NCBI RefSeq assembly: GCF_039532215.1
Contig: NZ_BAAARN010000003.1
Coordinates: 62,001 to 126,000 of the forward strand
Direction: 5' to 3'
DNA: 64,000 nucleotides
From: Pedococcus aerophilus
GTDB lineage: Bacteria; Actinomycetota; Actinomycetes; Actinomycetales; Dermatophilaceae
Shown: positions 8,585-17,426 of the stretch, in pieces
Layout: each line of letters opens with the position of its first letter
How positions within the stretch are numbered: the stretch's first letter is position 1
Notes under the pieces: generated by a model
What the model was told of the DNA's origin: nothing
Seen by the model: only the letters and a program-made list of their open reading frames with translations
Database searches by the model: none
Position numbers and translations under genes: made by a program

Positions 8585-9522
8585 TCGTTCCCGGCAAGGG
8601 CCTTGACCACACGCGACGGCGACGGACGACCGAGCTGGTCGGCCATCCACGTGCTGGTCTCGACGAGCGCGGCCAGGTCGACCCCCGTGCGCACCCCCGC
8701 ACCGTCGAGGGCCCAGACGAGGTCCTCGGTCGCGAGGTTGCCGGTGGCGCTCTTGGCATAGGGGCAGCCGCCGAGCCCACCGGTCGAGGCGTCGACGACG
8801 GTCACGCCGTGGCGCAGCGCCGTCATCGTGTTGGCGAGCGCCTGCCCGTACGTGTCGTGGAAGTGCACCCCGATCCGGTCGGCGGGTATGCCGCGGGCCT
8901 CCAGCGCATCGAGCAGCCGGCTCACGTGGCCGGTCGTGCCCACCCCGATGGTGTCGCCGAGGGAGAGCTGGTCGGCGCCGAGGTCCATGAGCCGCACCGC
9001 CACGTCGGCCACCTGGTCGACCGGCACCGGGCCCTCCCATGGGTCGCCGAAGCACATGGACAGGTACGCGCGGACCCACAGCCCGGAGGTGCGGGCCCGG
9101 TCCACGACGGGCGCGAACATGTCGATCGACTCGGCGACCGTGCGGTTGAGGTTCTTGCGGGCGAAGGTCTCGGTGGCGCTGCCGAAGATCGCGACCGCCC
9201 CGACGCCGGCCTCGAGGGCACGGTCGAGGCCGCGCTCGTTGGGGACGAGGGCCGGCCGCCGCGAGCCGAGCCCCTCGTCGCCGAGGAGGTCGAGGACCTC
9301 GGTGGCGTCCGCGAGCTGCGGGACCCAGGCCGCCGGGACGAACGACGTCGTCTCGATCGTCCCCAGTCCGGCGGCCGCGAGCCGGCGGACGAACTCTGCC
9401 TTCACCTCCGCGGGCACGACGGTCTTCTCGTTCTGCAGCCCGTCGCGGGGACCCACCTCGTAGATGGTCACGGCGTCCGGCAGGTCGCTGGCGGGCTCGA
9501 GCTGGGGCAGTCCGGTGGTCAC
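8581..9522 (-). CDS. mvaB: Hydroxymethylglutaryl-CoA lyase
   Basis: 313 residues from GTG 9522; the frame opens to 9564 but the family starts close to the barrel. Motifs: EVGPRDGLQNE at the start of the TIM barrel with the metal-binding Asp, the HMGL-type GVHFHDTYG with two metal-ligand His, and GGLGGCPYAKSATGN with the catalytic-loop Cys. The enzyme cleaves HMG-CoA to acetoacetate and acetyl-CoA, the last step of leucine degradation, in the cytoplasm. No other leucine-pathway gene is adjacent. It lies between the XPB-partner gene and DUF4190, reading against both. Confidence 0.93.
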   Translation of the reverse strand: MTTGLPQLEPASDLPDAVTIYEVGPRDGLQNEKTVVPAEVKAEFVRRLAAAGLGTIETTSFVPAAWVPQLADATEVLDLLGDEGLGSRRPALVPNERGLDRALEAGVGAVAIFGSATETFARKNLNRTVAESIDMFAPVVDRARTSGLWVRAYLSMCFGDPWEGPVPVDQVADVAVRLMDLGADQLSLGDTIGVGTTGHVSRLLDALEARGIPADRIGVHFHDTYGQALANTMTALRHGVTVVDASTGGLGGCPYAKSATGNLATEDLVWALDGAGVRTGVDLAALVETSTWMADQLGRPSPSRVVKALAGND

Positions 9523-9623
9523 CCCCTGATCCTGCCACTGCCCGGATTGCCGCCTGCCGGCCACGGCGCGGCACCGCGCACGTTAGATTTGGCGCAGGTA
9601 CCGGACCGGCTGAAGGACTTCGC

Positions 9624-10292
9624 ATGAGCGACACCCCCAGGAACGACAGCACCGAGGACCGCGGAGACGACGTCTACCGCGACCCCACGGCTCCCAGCGA
9701 GGCGCCGTCCTACGGCCCGCCGTCGTCCTCCGGCACGCCCGAGCGCACCGAGCAGCTGCCGACCGGCGGTGACACCCAGCAGGTCCCGTCCTCGTCGTCG
9801 TTCCCCCCGCCGCCGCCCCCGCCCGGTGCGGGCTCGGCCCCGCAGAACCCGTATGCAACCCCGCCTGCCGGCAACGCGCCGCAGAACCCGTACGCCGCTC
9901 CCCCCGCAGGCGCGGCCTACCCGAGCCAGTCCGAGGTCGCCCAGGGCGGCGCCCCCGGCACCCCGCCGCCGCCCGGCTACGGCCAGGCCCCCGCGTACGG
10001 CCAGCCCGCGTACGGCCAGGCGCCGGCGTACGGCAACCCCGGTGGGTCCCTGAGCGGCAACACCATCGCGCTGCTCATCGTGTCCGGCCTGCTCACCATC
10101 GGTGGCTGCGGCGTCGGCATCCCCGCCCTCGTCTTCGCCATCATCGCGGTGACCAAGAAGGACCAGGCGTCCGAGATGGGCAAGTGGACCCGGTGGGGCT
10201 GGATCGCCCTCGGTGTCACGGTGCTGCTCGTCGTCCTGGGCTTCGTCGCCCTGTTCTCCCTCGCTGCCGTGGGTGGGTCGACCAGCCCGTGA
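9624..10292 (+). CDS. DUF4190 domain protein with Pro/Tyr-rich N-terminal region
   Basis: 222 residues from ATG 9624. Residues 1-140 are disordered and rich in Pro, Tyr, Gln and Gly, with repeats of the PAYGQ and NPYA type. Residues 145-220 contain two hydrophobic helices separated by KKDQASEMGKWTRWGWIALG, the DUF4190 pattern. The expected topology is a cytoplasmic repeat region anchored by a helical hairpin. TAGATT near 9584 may be its -10 element. Its stop overlaps the GTG of the XPB gene (GTGA), so the two are probably cotranscribed; the functional link is unknown. Confidence 0.85.
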   Translation: MSDTPRNDSTEDRGDDVYRDPTAPSEAPSYGPPSSSGTPERTEQLPTGGDTQQVPSSSSFPPPPPPPGAGSAPQNPYATPPAGNAPQNPYAAPPAGAAYPSQSEVAQGGAPGTPPPPGYGQAPAYGQPAYGQAPAYGNPGGSLSGNTIALLIVSGLLTIGGCGVGIPALVFAIIAVTKKDQASEMGKWTRWGWIALGVTVLLVVLGFVALFSLAAVGGSTSP

Positions 10293-11938
10293 CCGACGGG
10301 CCCCTGATCGTCCAGAGCGACAAGACGCTCCTGCTCGAGGTCGACCACCCGCGTGCCGAGGAGGCACGACGGGCGATCGCGCCGTTCGCCGAGCTGGAGC
10401 GCGCGCCGGAGCACATCCACACCTACCGCGTCACGCCGCTGGGGCTGTGGAACGCCCGCGCAGCCGGCCACGACGCCGAGCAGGTGGTCAACGCCCTCAT
10501 CACGTTCAGCCGGTACGCCGTGCCGCACGCCCTGCTGGTGGACGTCGCCGACACCATGGACCGCTACGGCCGGCTCACGCTGGAGAAGGACCCGGAGCAC
10601 GGCCTGCTGCTGCGCACGACGGACCGTCCGGTGCTCGAAGAGGTGTTGCGGCACAAGAAGATCAAGCCGCTCATGGGTGAGCGGATCGACGCGGACCGCG
10701 TGCTCGTACACCCCTCCGAGCGCGGTCACCTCAAGCAGGAGCTGCTCAAGGTCGGCTGGCCCGCCGAGGACGAGGCGGGCTACGTCGACGGCGAGGCCCA
10801 CCGCATCGACCTCGACAACGCCGGCTGGTCGATGCGGCCCTACCAGCAGCAGGCTGTCGACGGCTTCTGGCACGGCGGCTCCGGCGTGGTCGTCCTTCCC
10901 TGCGGCGCGGGCAAGACGCTCGTCGGCGCCGGGGCGATGGCCCAGGCCAAGGCGACCACCCTCATCCTCGTGACGAACACCGTCTCGGCCCGGCAGTGGC
11001 GCGACGAGCTCATCAAGCGCACCAGCCTCACCGAGGAGGAGATCGGCGAGTACTCCGGTGCCCGGAAGGAGATCCGCCCGGTCACCATCGCGACCTACCA
11101 GGTGCTCACGACGCGGCGGAAGGGCGTCTACACGCACCTCGACCTCCTCGACGCGCGCGACTGGGGCCTCATCGTCTACGACGAGGTCCACCTGCTGCCT
11201 GCGCCGATCTTCCGCATGACCGCCGACCTCCAGGCCCGCCGTCGCCTCGGCCTCACCGCCACGCTCGTGCGCGAGGACGGCCGCGAGGCCGATGTCTTCT
11301 CCCTCATCGGCCCCAAGCGCTACGACGCCCCGTGGAAGGACATCGAGGCTCAGGGCTACATCGCCCCGGCCGACTGCGTGGAGGTGCGGGTCACCCTGCC
11401 CGACAGCGAGCGCCTCGCGTATGCCGTCGCGGAGCCCGAGGACCGCTACCGCCTCGCCTCGTGCAGCCCGGTGAAGATCCCCGTGGTCGAGAAGATCGTC
11501 GCGCAGCACCGCGGCGAGCCCACCCTCGTCATCGGCCAGTACCTCGACCAGCTCGACGAGCTGTCCCAGCGGCTCGGTGCCGACGTCATCACCGGTGAGA
11601 CCTCGGTCGCCGAACGGCAGAAGCTCTTCCAGGCGTTCCGCGTCGGGGACATCGACCTGCTCGTGGTGTCCAAGGTCGCCAACTTCTCGATCGACCTGCC
11701 CGAGGCCAGCGTCGCCATCCAGGTCAGTGGCACCTTCGGCTCCCGGCAGGAGGAGGCGCAGCGCCTCGGTCGGGTGCTGCGACCCAAGGGCGACGGTCGC
11801 ACGGCGCACTTCTACTCCGTGGTGTCGCGCGACACCGTCGACGCCGAGTTCGCCGCGCACCGCCAGCGCTTCCTGGCCGAGCAGGGCTACGCCTACCGGA
11901 TCGTCGACGCCGACGACCTCGGCGACGACCCCGCCTGA
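10289..11938 (+). CDS. DNA repair helicase XPB
   Basis: 549 residues from GTG 10289, overlapping the preceding stop by GTGA. A SF2 helicase: N-terminal XPB-specific domain (1-175), Walker A PCGAGKT (204-210), DEVH box (298-301), GLTATLVRED with the XPB RED motif (328-330), and a C-terminal helicase domain ending in the arginine-finger region QEEAQRLGRVLRPKG. Length and motifs match bacterial XPB, an ATP-dependent 3'-5' helicase implicated in DNA repair. The helicase-associated protein at 6266 is its usual partner. Cytoplasmic. Confidence 0.95.
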   Translation: MTDGPLIVQSDKTLLLEVDHPRAEEARRAIAPFAELERAPEHIHTYRVTPLGLWNARAAGHDAEQVVNALITFSRYAVPHALLVDVADTMDRYGRLTLEKDPEHGLLLRTTDRPVLEEVLRHKKIKPLMGERIDADRVLVHPSERGHLKQELLKVGWPAEDEAGYVDGEAHRIDLDNAGWSMRPYQQQAVDGFWHGGSGVVVLPCGAGKTLVGAGAMAQAKATTLILVTNTVSARQWRDELIKRTSLTEEEIGEYSGARKEIRPVTIATYQVLTTRRKGVYTHLDLLDARDWGLIVYDEVHLLPAPIFRMTADLQARRRLGLTATLVREDGREADVFSLIGPKRYDAPWKDIEAQGYIAPADCVEVRVTLPDSERLAYAVAEPEDRYRLASCSPVKIPVVEKIVAQHRGEPTLVIGQYLDQLDELSQRLGADVITGETSVAERQKLFQAFRVGDIDLLVVSKVANFSIDLPEASVAIQVSGTFGSRQEEAQRLGRVLRPKGDGRTAHFYSVVSRDTVDAEFAAHRQRFLAEQGYAYRIVDADDLGDDPA

Positions 11939-12055
11939 GCCGTCCTGCGCGGAGGGGAGGACTCCCCCGGTCGCACCGCGCCTGACCCGAGCAGGCTGAA
12001 TACCTGTGTCGCGCAACAGAACTCGCGTCTCGCACTGGCGGCACGGCACGCTCGG

Positions 12056-12101
12056 TGGGGAGCTCTCCCCATCGACCCACTGGACCCCCGCTGCCTAGGT
12101 T
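12056..12101 (+). promoter_or_regulatory. Candidate promoter and operator of the M23 peptidase gene
   Basis: An inverted repeat TGGGGAG-CT-CTCCCCA spans 12056-12071. TAGGTT at 12096-12101 matches the actinobacterial -10 TANNNT. The leader to the GTG at 12154 carries CAGGGGG at 12141-12147 as ribosome-binding site. A c-di-AMP (ydaO) leader, sometimes seen before cell-wall hydrolase genes, does not fit this short leader. Confidence 0.4.
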
Positions 12102-12153
12102 TCCCCTCGTCGGCGCACCGGGCGCCGCAGATCACCTGTCCAGGGGGAACCAC

Positions 12154-13026
12154 GTGAAGACCACCAAGACCAAGCTCATCTCCACGCTCGCCGTCGGAGG
12201 CCTGCTCGCCGCCGGCGCGATCACCACGACGGTGGCCGCGACGTCCGCAAGCGCCGCGCCGAACTTCCAGATGCCGTTCCCGTGCGGCCAGACCTGGGAC
12301 GGCTCGACGCGCTCCAACCACTCGCCGAACCGTTCGGTGGACTTCAACCGCCCCAACGACATCGGCGACACCGTCGTCGCGTCGGCCGGTGGCACGGTCA
12401 GCCGGGTCGCCAACGAGGGCAGCACGTCCTACGGCCGCTGGGTCGAGGTCAACCACGGCGGTGGCTACACGACGCGCTACGCCCACCTGTCCACCCAGTC
12501 GGTCAGCACCGGCCAGGCGGTCAAGGCCGGCCAGAAGCTCGGCACCGTCGGCTCGACGGGCGGCTCCACCGGCCCGCACCTGCACTTCGAGCAGCGCCTC
12601 AACGGCAACGACATCAGCGTGAAGTTCAACGGGGCGACCGTCGCGTACTACACGACGAAGGCGTACACCTCGAAGAACTGCGGAGGCGGCAGCGGCACAC
12701 CCACCAACCCGCAGACCATCAAGGACGCCTGCGGCACCGGCTACACGGTCATCGACCGCAAGGCCATCAAGGGCGCCACGATCTACCTGACCTACAACTC
12801 CGCCGCCGGCAAGAACTGCGTGGCCACGATGAAGACGACCAACATCGGGAAGAAGACCCGGGTCAGCGCCTTCCTCGAGGTCAAGGGCGGCAGCCGCAGC
12901 ACCGACGCCGGGTCCTACGGCTACTACGCGGGTCCGGTCAAGAAGTCCGCTGCCGGCAAGTGCGTGAAGTGGGGCGGCTCGACGAGCGCCGCCAGCTACA
13001 CCAGCCCGTTCGAGCACTGCGGCTGA
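12154..13026 (+). CDS. Secreted M23 family metallopeptidase
   Basis: 290 residues from GTG 12154, chosen because CAGGGGG precedes it and a clean Sec signal peptide follows (MKTTKTKLIS, a hydrophobic core, then ATSASA before A-PNFQ). The lysostaphin-type M23 domain occupies about residues 45-165: zinc ligands in NHSPNRSVDFN (His and Asp) and in GPHLHFEQ (HxH). The C-terminal 100 residues form an extra Lys- and Cys-containing domain (DACGTGYTVIDRK, then KCVKWGG). It should cleave peptidoglycan cross-bridges outside the cell. A strong terminator follows directly. Confidence 0.92.
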   Translation: MKTTKTKLISTLAVGGLLAAGAITTTVAATSASAAPNFQMPFPCGQTWDGSTRSNHSPNRSVDFNRPNDIGDTVVASAGGTVSRVANEGSTSYGRWVEVNHGGGYTTRYAHLSTQSVSTGQAVKAGQKLGTVGSTGGSTGPHLHFEQRLNGNDISVKFNGATVAYYTTKAYTSKNCGGGSGTPTNPQTIKDACGTGYTVIDRKAIKGATIYLTYNSAAGKNCVATMKTTNIGKKTRVSAFLEVKGGSRSTDAGSYGYYAGPVKKSAAGKCVKWGGSTSAASYTSPFEHCG

Positions 13027-13053
13027 CGGACGACCCTGCGGCACCACGACGAA

Positions 13054-13087
13054 AGCGGCGCCCTCCCTGCGACGGGAGGGCGCCGCT
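13054..13087. terminator. Terminator hairpin
   Basis: A perfect 14-base stem (AGCGGCGCCCTCCC with its complement) encloses a six-base loop, 27 bases after the M23 stop and before the convergent amidase stop at 13130. It can serve both genes. Confidence 0.8.
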
Positions 13088-13129
13088 GCGTCACCTATGG
13101 CGCGCTGCGGCGACCGGAGTGCCAGGACC

Positions 13130-14068
13130 TCAGAGGGCGTCGAGGACCTCGTGGCTGATCCGTGCGAGGGTGACCGCACCGACGGGACGGAACGGGTGCA
13201 GCGGGTCCGGGCCGACCGACCCCGTGGGGCCGCCGAGCTCGGTGTGGGCCAGGGCGCTCATGACGACGTAGGCGTCCTCGCGCGAGACACCCCGCTCGTC
13301 GACGAGGACGGAGAACAGCGACTCGTAGGCCATGTCGATGGAGTCCTGGACCGGGTCGCCCAGGCCGACGCACACCAGCTCGGCACCGGTGTCGACGCGC
13401 GGCGCCCGCATCCCGGCGCCCAGCCCCTTGACCACGTCGACGGTCACGGTGACGCGACCAGCCGCCTCGATGGCGACGAACGAGGACTCACCTCGGCTCA
13501 TCACCGCGTGCAGGTCGCCGAGGGACAGCAGCGCGCCAGGCACCTGCACGGGGAGGTAGACCGTCGAGCCGGAAGCAGCGTCGGTGAGGTCCATGTTGCC
13601 GCCGGTCGGGTAGCTCGGCATGACCGTCGACAGGTCGCCGTCGGCGGGGGCTACCATGACGCACCCGACCATGGGTGCGGCCGCGCAGTCCAGGTCCTCG
13701 GTCAGCTGGACCCGCCCGTCTCGCAACGGGATCCGCCGGACGAACCACTCCTCGCCCATCGGCCCCGCCAGGGCCCCGGCGCCGGGGATGTAGACCGACC
13801 AGCCGAAGTCGCCGAAGGTGATGTCCTCGATGGTGACGGCGAGCGCGTCGCCGGGCTCGGCCCCCTCGACGAACACCGGGCCGGTGACGGGGTTCAGCGG
13901 TGCGGTGACCTTCGCCAGGTCCCGCAGCTCCTCCATCTGGGCGTAGGCCGCGTCGTCGGTCTCGAAGGTGATGCGGTCGCCGGCCCCGGCGGTCACCCGC
14001 AGCACCGGCTCGTCCGAGGCCGACAGCCCCGGCCGCCCCTGGTCCTTCGTCAGCAGGTGCTCGCTCAT
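13130..14068 (-). CDS. Acetamidase/formamidase family protein
   Basis: 312 residues from ATG 14068, whose ATGA overlaps the permease stop. Family motifs: NPVTGPVFVEGAEPGDALAV near residue 60, FVRRIPL, APMVGCVMVAP, and YPTGGNMD with the metal-site region, then GDLHAVMSRGE. These enzymes hydrolyse formamide or short amides to ammonia and acid in the cytoplasm. It is the last gene of the operon 16486-13130 (hydrolase, permease, amidase), which suggests release of ammonia from an imported amide. The exact substrate cannot be read from sequence. Confidence 0.9.
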   Translation of the reverse strand: MSEHLLTKDQGRPGLSASDEPVLRVTAGAGDRITFETDDAAYAQMEELRDLAKVTAPLNPVTGPVFVEGAEPGDALAVTIEDITFGDFGWSVYIPGAGALAGPMGEEWFVRRIPLRDGRVQLTEDLDCAAAPMVGCVMVAPADGDLSTVMPSYPTGGNMDLTDAASGSTVYLPVQVPGALLSLGDLHAVMSRGESSFVAIEAAGRVTVTVDVVKGLGAGMRAPRVDTGAELVCVGLGDPVQDSIDMAYESLFSVLVDERGVSREDAYVVMSALAHTELGGPTGSVGPDPLHPFRPVGAVTLARISHEVLDAL

Positions 14069-15465
14069 GCGCGCTCCCCTGCCGCCGCACGCTCTCCCGT
14101 CGCCGCGTGCTCCGGACGGATGCCACGGTCGTGGGTCGTGTACCAGGCCAGCACGACGCAGCCGATGGCCAGCCACACGAGGCCGCCGATCTTCGCGGCC
14201 GCCTCGGCGTTCCACAGGACGTAGCCGATCACGAGGAACCCGATCACCGGTGACACCCAGTGCAGGAACACGTTCCGCGAGCGCTTCCGCACGGCATACC
14301 AGGAGACCACGGACACGTGCAGCAGCATGAAGCTCGTCAGCGCACCGAAGTTCACCAGCGACGCGATCAGGCCCACCTGACCGACGAAGAACAGTCCGGT
14401 GACCAGCGTCAGCCCGCCGACGAGCAGGATGGCGCGCTCGGGCACCCGGGTGCGGGTGTTGATGTGGGCGAGGAAGCCGGGCAGCCGCCCGTCGCGGCTC
14501 ATCGAGAACAACAGCCGGGACGTCGCGCTCTGGGCGGCGACGGCGTTGGCGATGCCGACCGCGAGGGCGTTCATGGCGAGGAAGGCCACCTGCCACCCGT
14601 GGTTGCTGACCTGCTCGACGATCCCGAAGAAGGCGTTGTTGACCTCGTCGTCACCGAACTGCTGGGTGTCGGGGACGAGCATCGCGGCGAGCCACGTCTG
14701 GGAGACGAAGAAGAACGCCACGAGCAGCAGGCCGACGACCATGGCCGTGCCGGCAGCCTTGCGACCACCCTTGGCCTCCTCGCTCAGGGTGGCGATGCCG
14801 TCGAACCCGAGGAAGCTCAGCACGGCGATCGACAGGGCCGTCCCCACGAGGCCGGGCGTGAAGTCGCCGGAGTCGAACAGCGGCGCGGTGGTGAACTGGG
14901 CGCCGTTGGTCCCACGGGAGATGGCGGTGACCGCCATGACGATGAAGATGACGATGAACAGCAGCTCGGCCGCGAGGAACAGGCGGTTGACGATGGCGGT
15001 GAACGAGATGCCGATGTAGTTGACGCCGGTGTTGACCACCAGGAAGAGCACGATCCACAGCTGCTTCGGGATGTCCGGGAAGATGCCGGCCATCGACTCG
15101 GCGGCAAAGACGTAGAGCAGCGTCGGCACGAGCAGGTAGTCGAGCAGGATGGTCCAGCCGGCGAGGAAGCCGAGCTTGGGGTTGAGGCCACGGCCGACGT
15201 ACGAGTACACCGAACCGGCGATCGGGAAGGCCTGCGACATCTGGGCGTACGACATCGCCGTGAAGATCATCGCGACGAGCCCGATCAGGTAGACGAGGGG
15301 CACCATGCCCTTCGACTCGTTGTAGACCACCCCGAAGATCGCCCACGGTGCGATGGGCACCATGAAGACGAGGCCGTAGATGATCAGGTCGGTGGTGGAC
15401 AGGGTGCGGTTGAGCTCCTGCCGGTAGCCCAACTCGGCGAGCTCGGTGTTGTGCGTGCTGCTCAC
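14065..15465 (-). CDS. APC family amino-acid/amide permease
   Basis: 466 residues from GTG 15465, preceded by GAGGAG. About twelve membrane segments; the APC signature region is FPIAGSVYSYVGRGLNPKLG with the first helix break, and FLGFDGIATLSEEAKGG follows near residue 235. It is a secondary transporter for amino acids, amines or related amides in the inner membrane. It is coupled by ATGA to the amidase and lies 85 bases after the hydrolase stop, so the operon pairs uptake with two hydrolytic steps. Substrate is inferred only from this context. Confidence 0.9.
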   Translation of the reverse strand: MSSTHNTELAELGYRQELNRTLSTTDLIIYGLVFMVPIAPWAIFGVVYNESKGMVPLVYLIGLVAMIFTAMSYAQMSQAFPIAGSVYSYVGRGLNPKLGFLAGWTILLDYLLVPTLLYVFAAESMAGIFPDIPKQLWIVLFLVVNTGVNYIGISFTAIVNRLFLAAELLFIVIFIVMAVTAISRGTNGAQFTTAPLFDSGDFTPGLVGTALSIAVLSFLGFDGIATLSEEAKGGRKAAGTAMVVGLLLVAFFFVSQTWLAAMLVPDTQQFGDDEVNNAFFGIVEQVSNHGWQVAFLAMNALAVGIANAVAAQSATSRLLFSMSRDGRLPGFLAHINTRTRVPERAILLVGGLTLVTGLFFVGQVGLIASLVNFGALTSFMLLHVSVVSWYAVRKRSRNVFLHWVSPVIGFLVIGYVLWNAEAAAKIGGLVWLAIGCVVLAWYTTHDRGIRPEHAATGERAAAGERA

Positions 15466-15550
15466 GACAGCTCCTCGTGGGGGGAAGGGATGGGGAGGGG
15501 AACGGACAGGGTGGTGCTGGGCGAGATGAAGCGACGAATCCGGCTGGGGC

Positions 15551-16486
15551 TCAGTCGTTCTCACGCAGGAAGGCACCGACGATGGCGGTGAACCACTCGG
15601 GCTCCTCGACGTGCGGCATGTGGCTGGACTCGGCGAAGACGTGCGAGCGGGCGTCCGGGATGCGCTGGACGAAGGGCTCCCACACCAGCGGCATCGCCTC
15701 GTCGTGCGCCCCGCTCACCACGAGCGTCGGCACCGCGATGCCGGGCAGGCGGTCCACGACGCTCCAGTCCTTGAGGGACCCGATGACGTGGAACTCCGAG
15801 GGGCCGTTCATCGTGTGGTAGACCGTCGGGTCTGCCTCGAGCTGGGCGAAGGACGCGGTCACCTCCGGCGGGTTCGGGACCACGCGGCACACGTGCCGGT
15901 CGTAGAAGACCTGCATCGCCGCGGCATACTCCGCGCTGTCGGTGGTGCCCGCCTCCTCGTGCCGCAGCAAGGTGGCCTGCACCTCCTCGGGGAGCCGCGA
16001 ACGCAGGGTCCCCGCGGCCTCGAGCCACAACGGCATCGACGCCGGGCTGTCGCAGATGCTCAGGCTCGCGATCCCGTGCGGGTCCGCGAGCAGCACCTCG
16101 CTGCCGAGCATCCCGCCCCAGGACTGGCCGAGGAGGTGGAACCGGTCACCGATGCCGAGGTGGTCCACGACCGTCCTCAGCTCCTCGACGAACAGGTCGA
16201 CCGTCCAGAAGTCGGGGTCCGCGTCCGGAAGGTGGGTGCTCCTGCCGCAGCCGAGCTGGTCGTAGTGGACGACGGCCCGCCCGTCGCCGGCGAGCGCCGT
16301 CATGGCGAGCGTGTAGTCGTGGGCCACTCCCGGCCCGCCGTGCAGGACCACGAGCGGCGCCTGCGAGGCATCGGGGCGCAGGGCGTCCGGGTCACCGGTG
16401 ACGCGGAACCACGTCTCGTGCCCCCGGAACGGGACGGTGCCGGTCCGGCTCGGAGCGGGTATGGCGGGTGGTGCTGACGGGGTCAC
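15551..16486 (-). CDS. Proline iminopeptidase-type alpha/beta hydrolase
   Basis: 311 residues from GTG 16486, preceded by AGAAGGAGA. The oxyanion-hole motif is HGGPGVAHDY near residue 50, then HYDQLGCGRS, the nucleophile elbow GQSWGG (Ser about 130), and a late catalytic His in SSHMPHVEEP. This combination is typical of proline iminopeptidases and related amide hydrolases (peptidase S33). Cytoplasmic; no signal peptide. It is first in the operon with an APC permease and an amidase, so it may cleave an imported N-terminal proline peptide or an amino-acid amide. The divergent FCD regulator at 16586 probably controls it. Confidence 0.88.
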   Translation of the reverse strand: MTPSAPPAIPAPSRTGTVPFRGHETWFRVTGDPDALRPDASQAPLVVLHGGPGVAHDYTLAMTALAGDGRAVVHYDQLGCGRSTHLPDADPDFWTVDLFVEELRTVVDHLGIGDRFHLLGQSWGGMLGSEVLLADPHGIASLSICDSPASMPLWLEAAGTLRSRLPEEVQATLLRHEEAGTTDSAEYAAAMQVFYDRHVCRVVPNPPEVTASFAQLEADPTVYHTMNGPSEFHVIGSLKDWSVVDRLPGIAVPTLVVSGAHDEAMPLVWEPFVQRIPDARSHVFAESSHMPHVEEPEWFTAIVGAFLREND

Positions 16487-16510
16487 GGGCTCTCCTTCTC
16501 GATGACCGCG

Positions 16511-16554
16511 CCACTCAACCGCAGAAATGGTCTGGTGACAATACCTTTGAGTGG
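16511..16554. promoter_or_regulatory. Candidate FCD/GntR operator between divergent promoters
   Basis: The divergent intergenic region holds an inverted repeat CCACTCAA (16511-16518) / TTGAGTGG (16547-16554). Within it TGGTGACAA (16533-16541) fits the FadR-type consensus TNGT-N-ACNA. It lies between the start of the hydrolase operon and the regulator's -10 (TAGACT 16573-16578), so it could repress both. Confidence 0.5.
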
Positions 16555-16585
16555 ACGATGAGACGGCGGCCGTAGACTCCCCGGC

Positions 16586-17344
16586 GTGAGCGACGGCGCA
16601 GAGCACCTGGAAAGCGGTACCGGTGGGGGCCTTGACCCGCTGCGCGTGAGCATGACCGCCTCGCTCGCCGACCGGCTCGTCACCGCGATCGCCGTCGGCG
16701 CCTACTCCCCCGGCGAGCGGCTCCCGCCGGAGCGGGAGCTGGCCGCGTCGCTCGGCGTCTCACGCGTGACCCTGCGGGAAGCCCTGCGACAGGTGTCCGA
16801 GCTGGGGCTCGTGGAGACCCGGCGGGGACGCGGCGGCGGCACCTTCGTCTCGACGGTGGACTGGGGAGAGGTCGCGCCGGACGTGGCCCGACGCACCCTC
16901 GAGGTGGAGCTGCCCCGGCTGCGCGACCTGTTCGACTACCGCTGCCTGGTCGAGGGCATGATCGCGCGCACCGCCGCAGAGCGCCGCACCGCCGAGGACG
17001 TCGCCGAGCTGCACTCCGCCCTCGCCGAGTTCGAGCAGGTCGAGGGGATGATCGAGGCCCGCGCGATCGACCACCGGATCCACGGGCTGATCACCGCAGC
17101 GGCCCGCAACCCGCACCTCAGCCTGCTCAGCGCCCGCCTCACCGCCGCTGCGACGCTCGGGTTCGGCGCCGAGCCCTACTCCCCGGAGTTCCTCGCCCAG
17201 GCGCGCGCCGAGCACGCCGAGCTGATCCGGCACGTCGTCCTCGGTGACGCGGACGGGGCCGGCCGTTGCGCGCATGCGCACTTCTCGCTCACCCTCGAGT
17301 CCATGCAGGCCGGTCTGCGCAAGGCCGTCGCGCGCTCCACCTGA
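16586..17344 (+). CDS. GntR family regulator, FCD (FadR) subfamily
   Basis: 252 residues from GTG 16586, seven bases after TAGACT (16573-16578), so probably leaderless. Winged helix at about residues 25-95 (YSPGERLPPERELAASLGVS, RVTLREALRQ, then RRGRGGGTFV). FCD ligand domain at about 110-240, with the expected metal-binding Asp/His residues (LFDYRCLVEG; DHRIHGLITAAARNPHL; HAELIRHVVLGDADGA). Members bind carboxylic acids and usually repress an adjacent divergent operon, here the hydrolase-permease-amidase genes. A candidate operator lies between them. Confidence 0.9.
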   Translation: MSDGAEHLESGTGGGLDPLRVSMTASLADRLVTAIAVGAYSPGERLPPERELAASLGVSRVTLREALRQVSELGLVETRRGRGGGTFVSTVDWGEVAPDVARRTLEVELPRLRDLFDYRCLVEGMIARTAAERRTAEDVAELHSALAEFEQVEGMIEARAIDHRIHGLITAAARNPHLSLLSARLTAAATLGFGAEPYSPEFLAQARAEHAELIRHVVLGDADGAGRCAHAHFSLTLESMQAGLRKAVARST

Positions 17345-17426
17345 GCACCACGTCCGTGGAGCACCACGCGGACGCGCCCAGTCGGCATACAGGCAACTCC
17401 CAGACTCTGCCCGGACACTGGGTGAC

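Noticed and set aside
5666-9652. Very long open frame (about 1300 codons) on the minus strand
   Set aside because: It is antisense to the helicase-associated gene and shifted against the HMG-CoA lyase and DUF5666-like genes. The translation is low-complexity Arg/Gly/Ala, as expected for out-of-frame GC-rich DNA.
12005-12153. c-di-AMP riboswitch before the M23 gene
   Set aside because: The leader after the likely -10 element is only about 50 bases, far too short for a ydaO-type riboswitch, and no conserved motif is seen.
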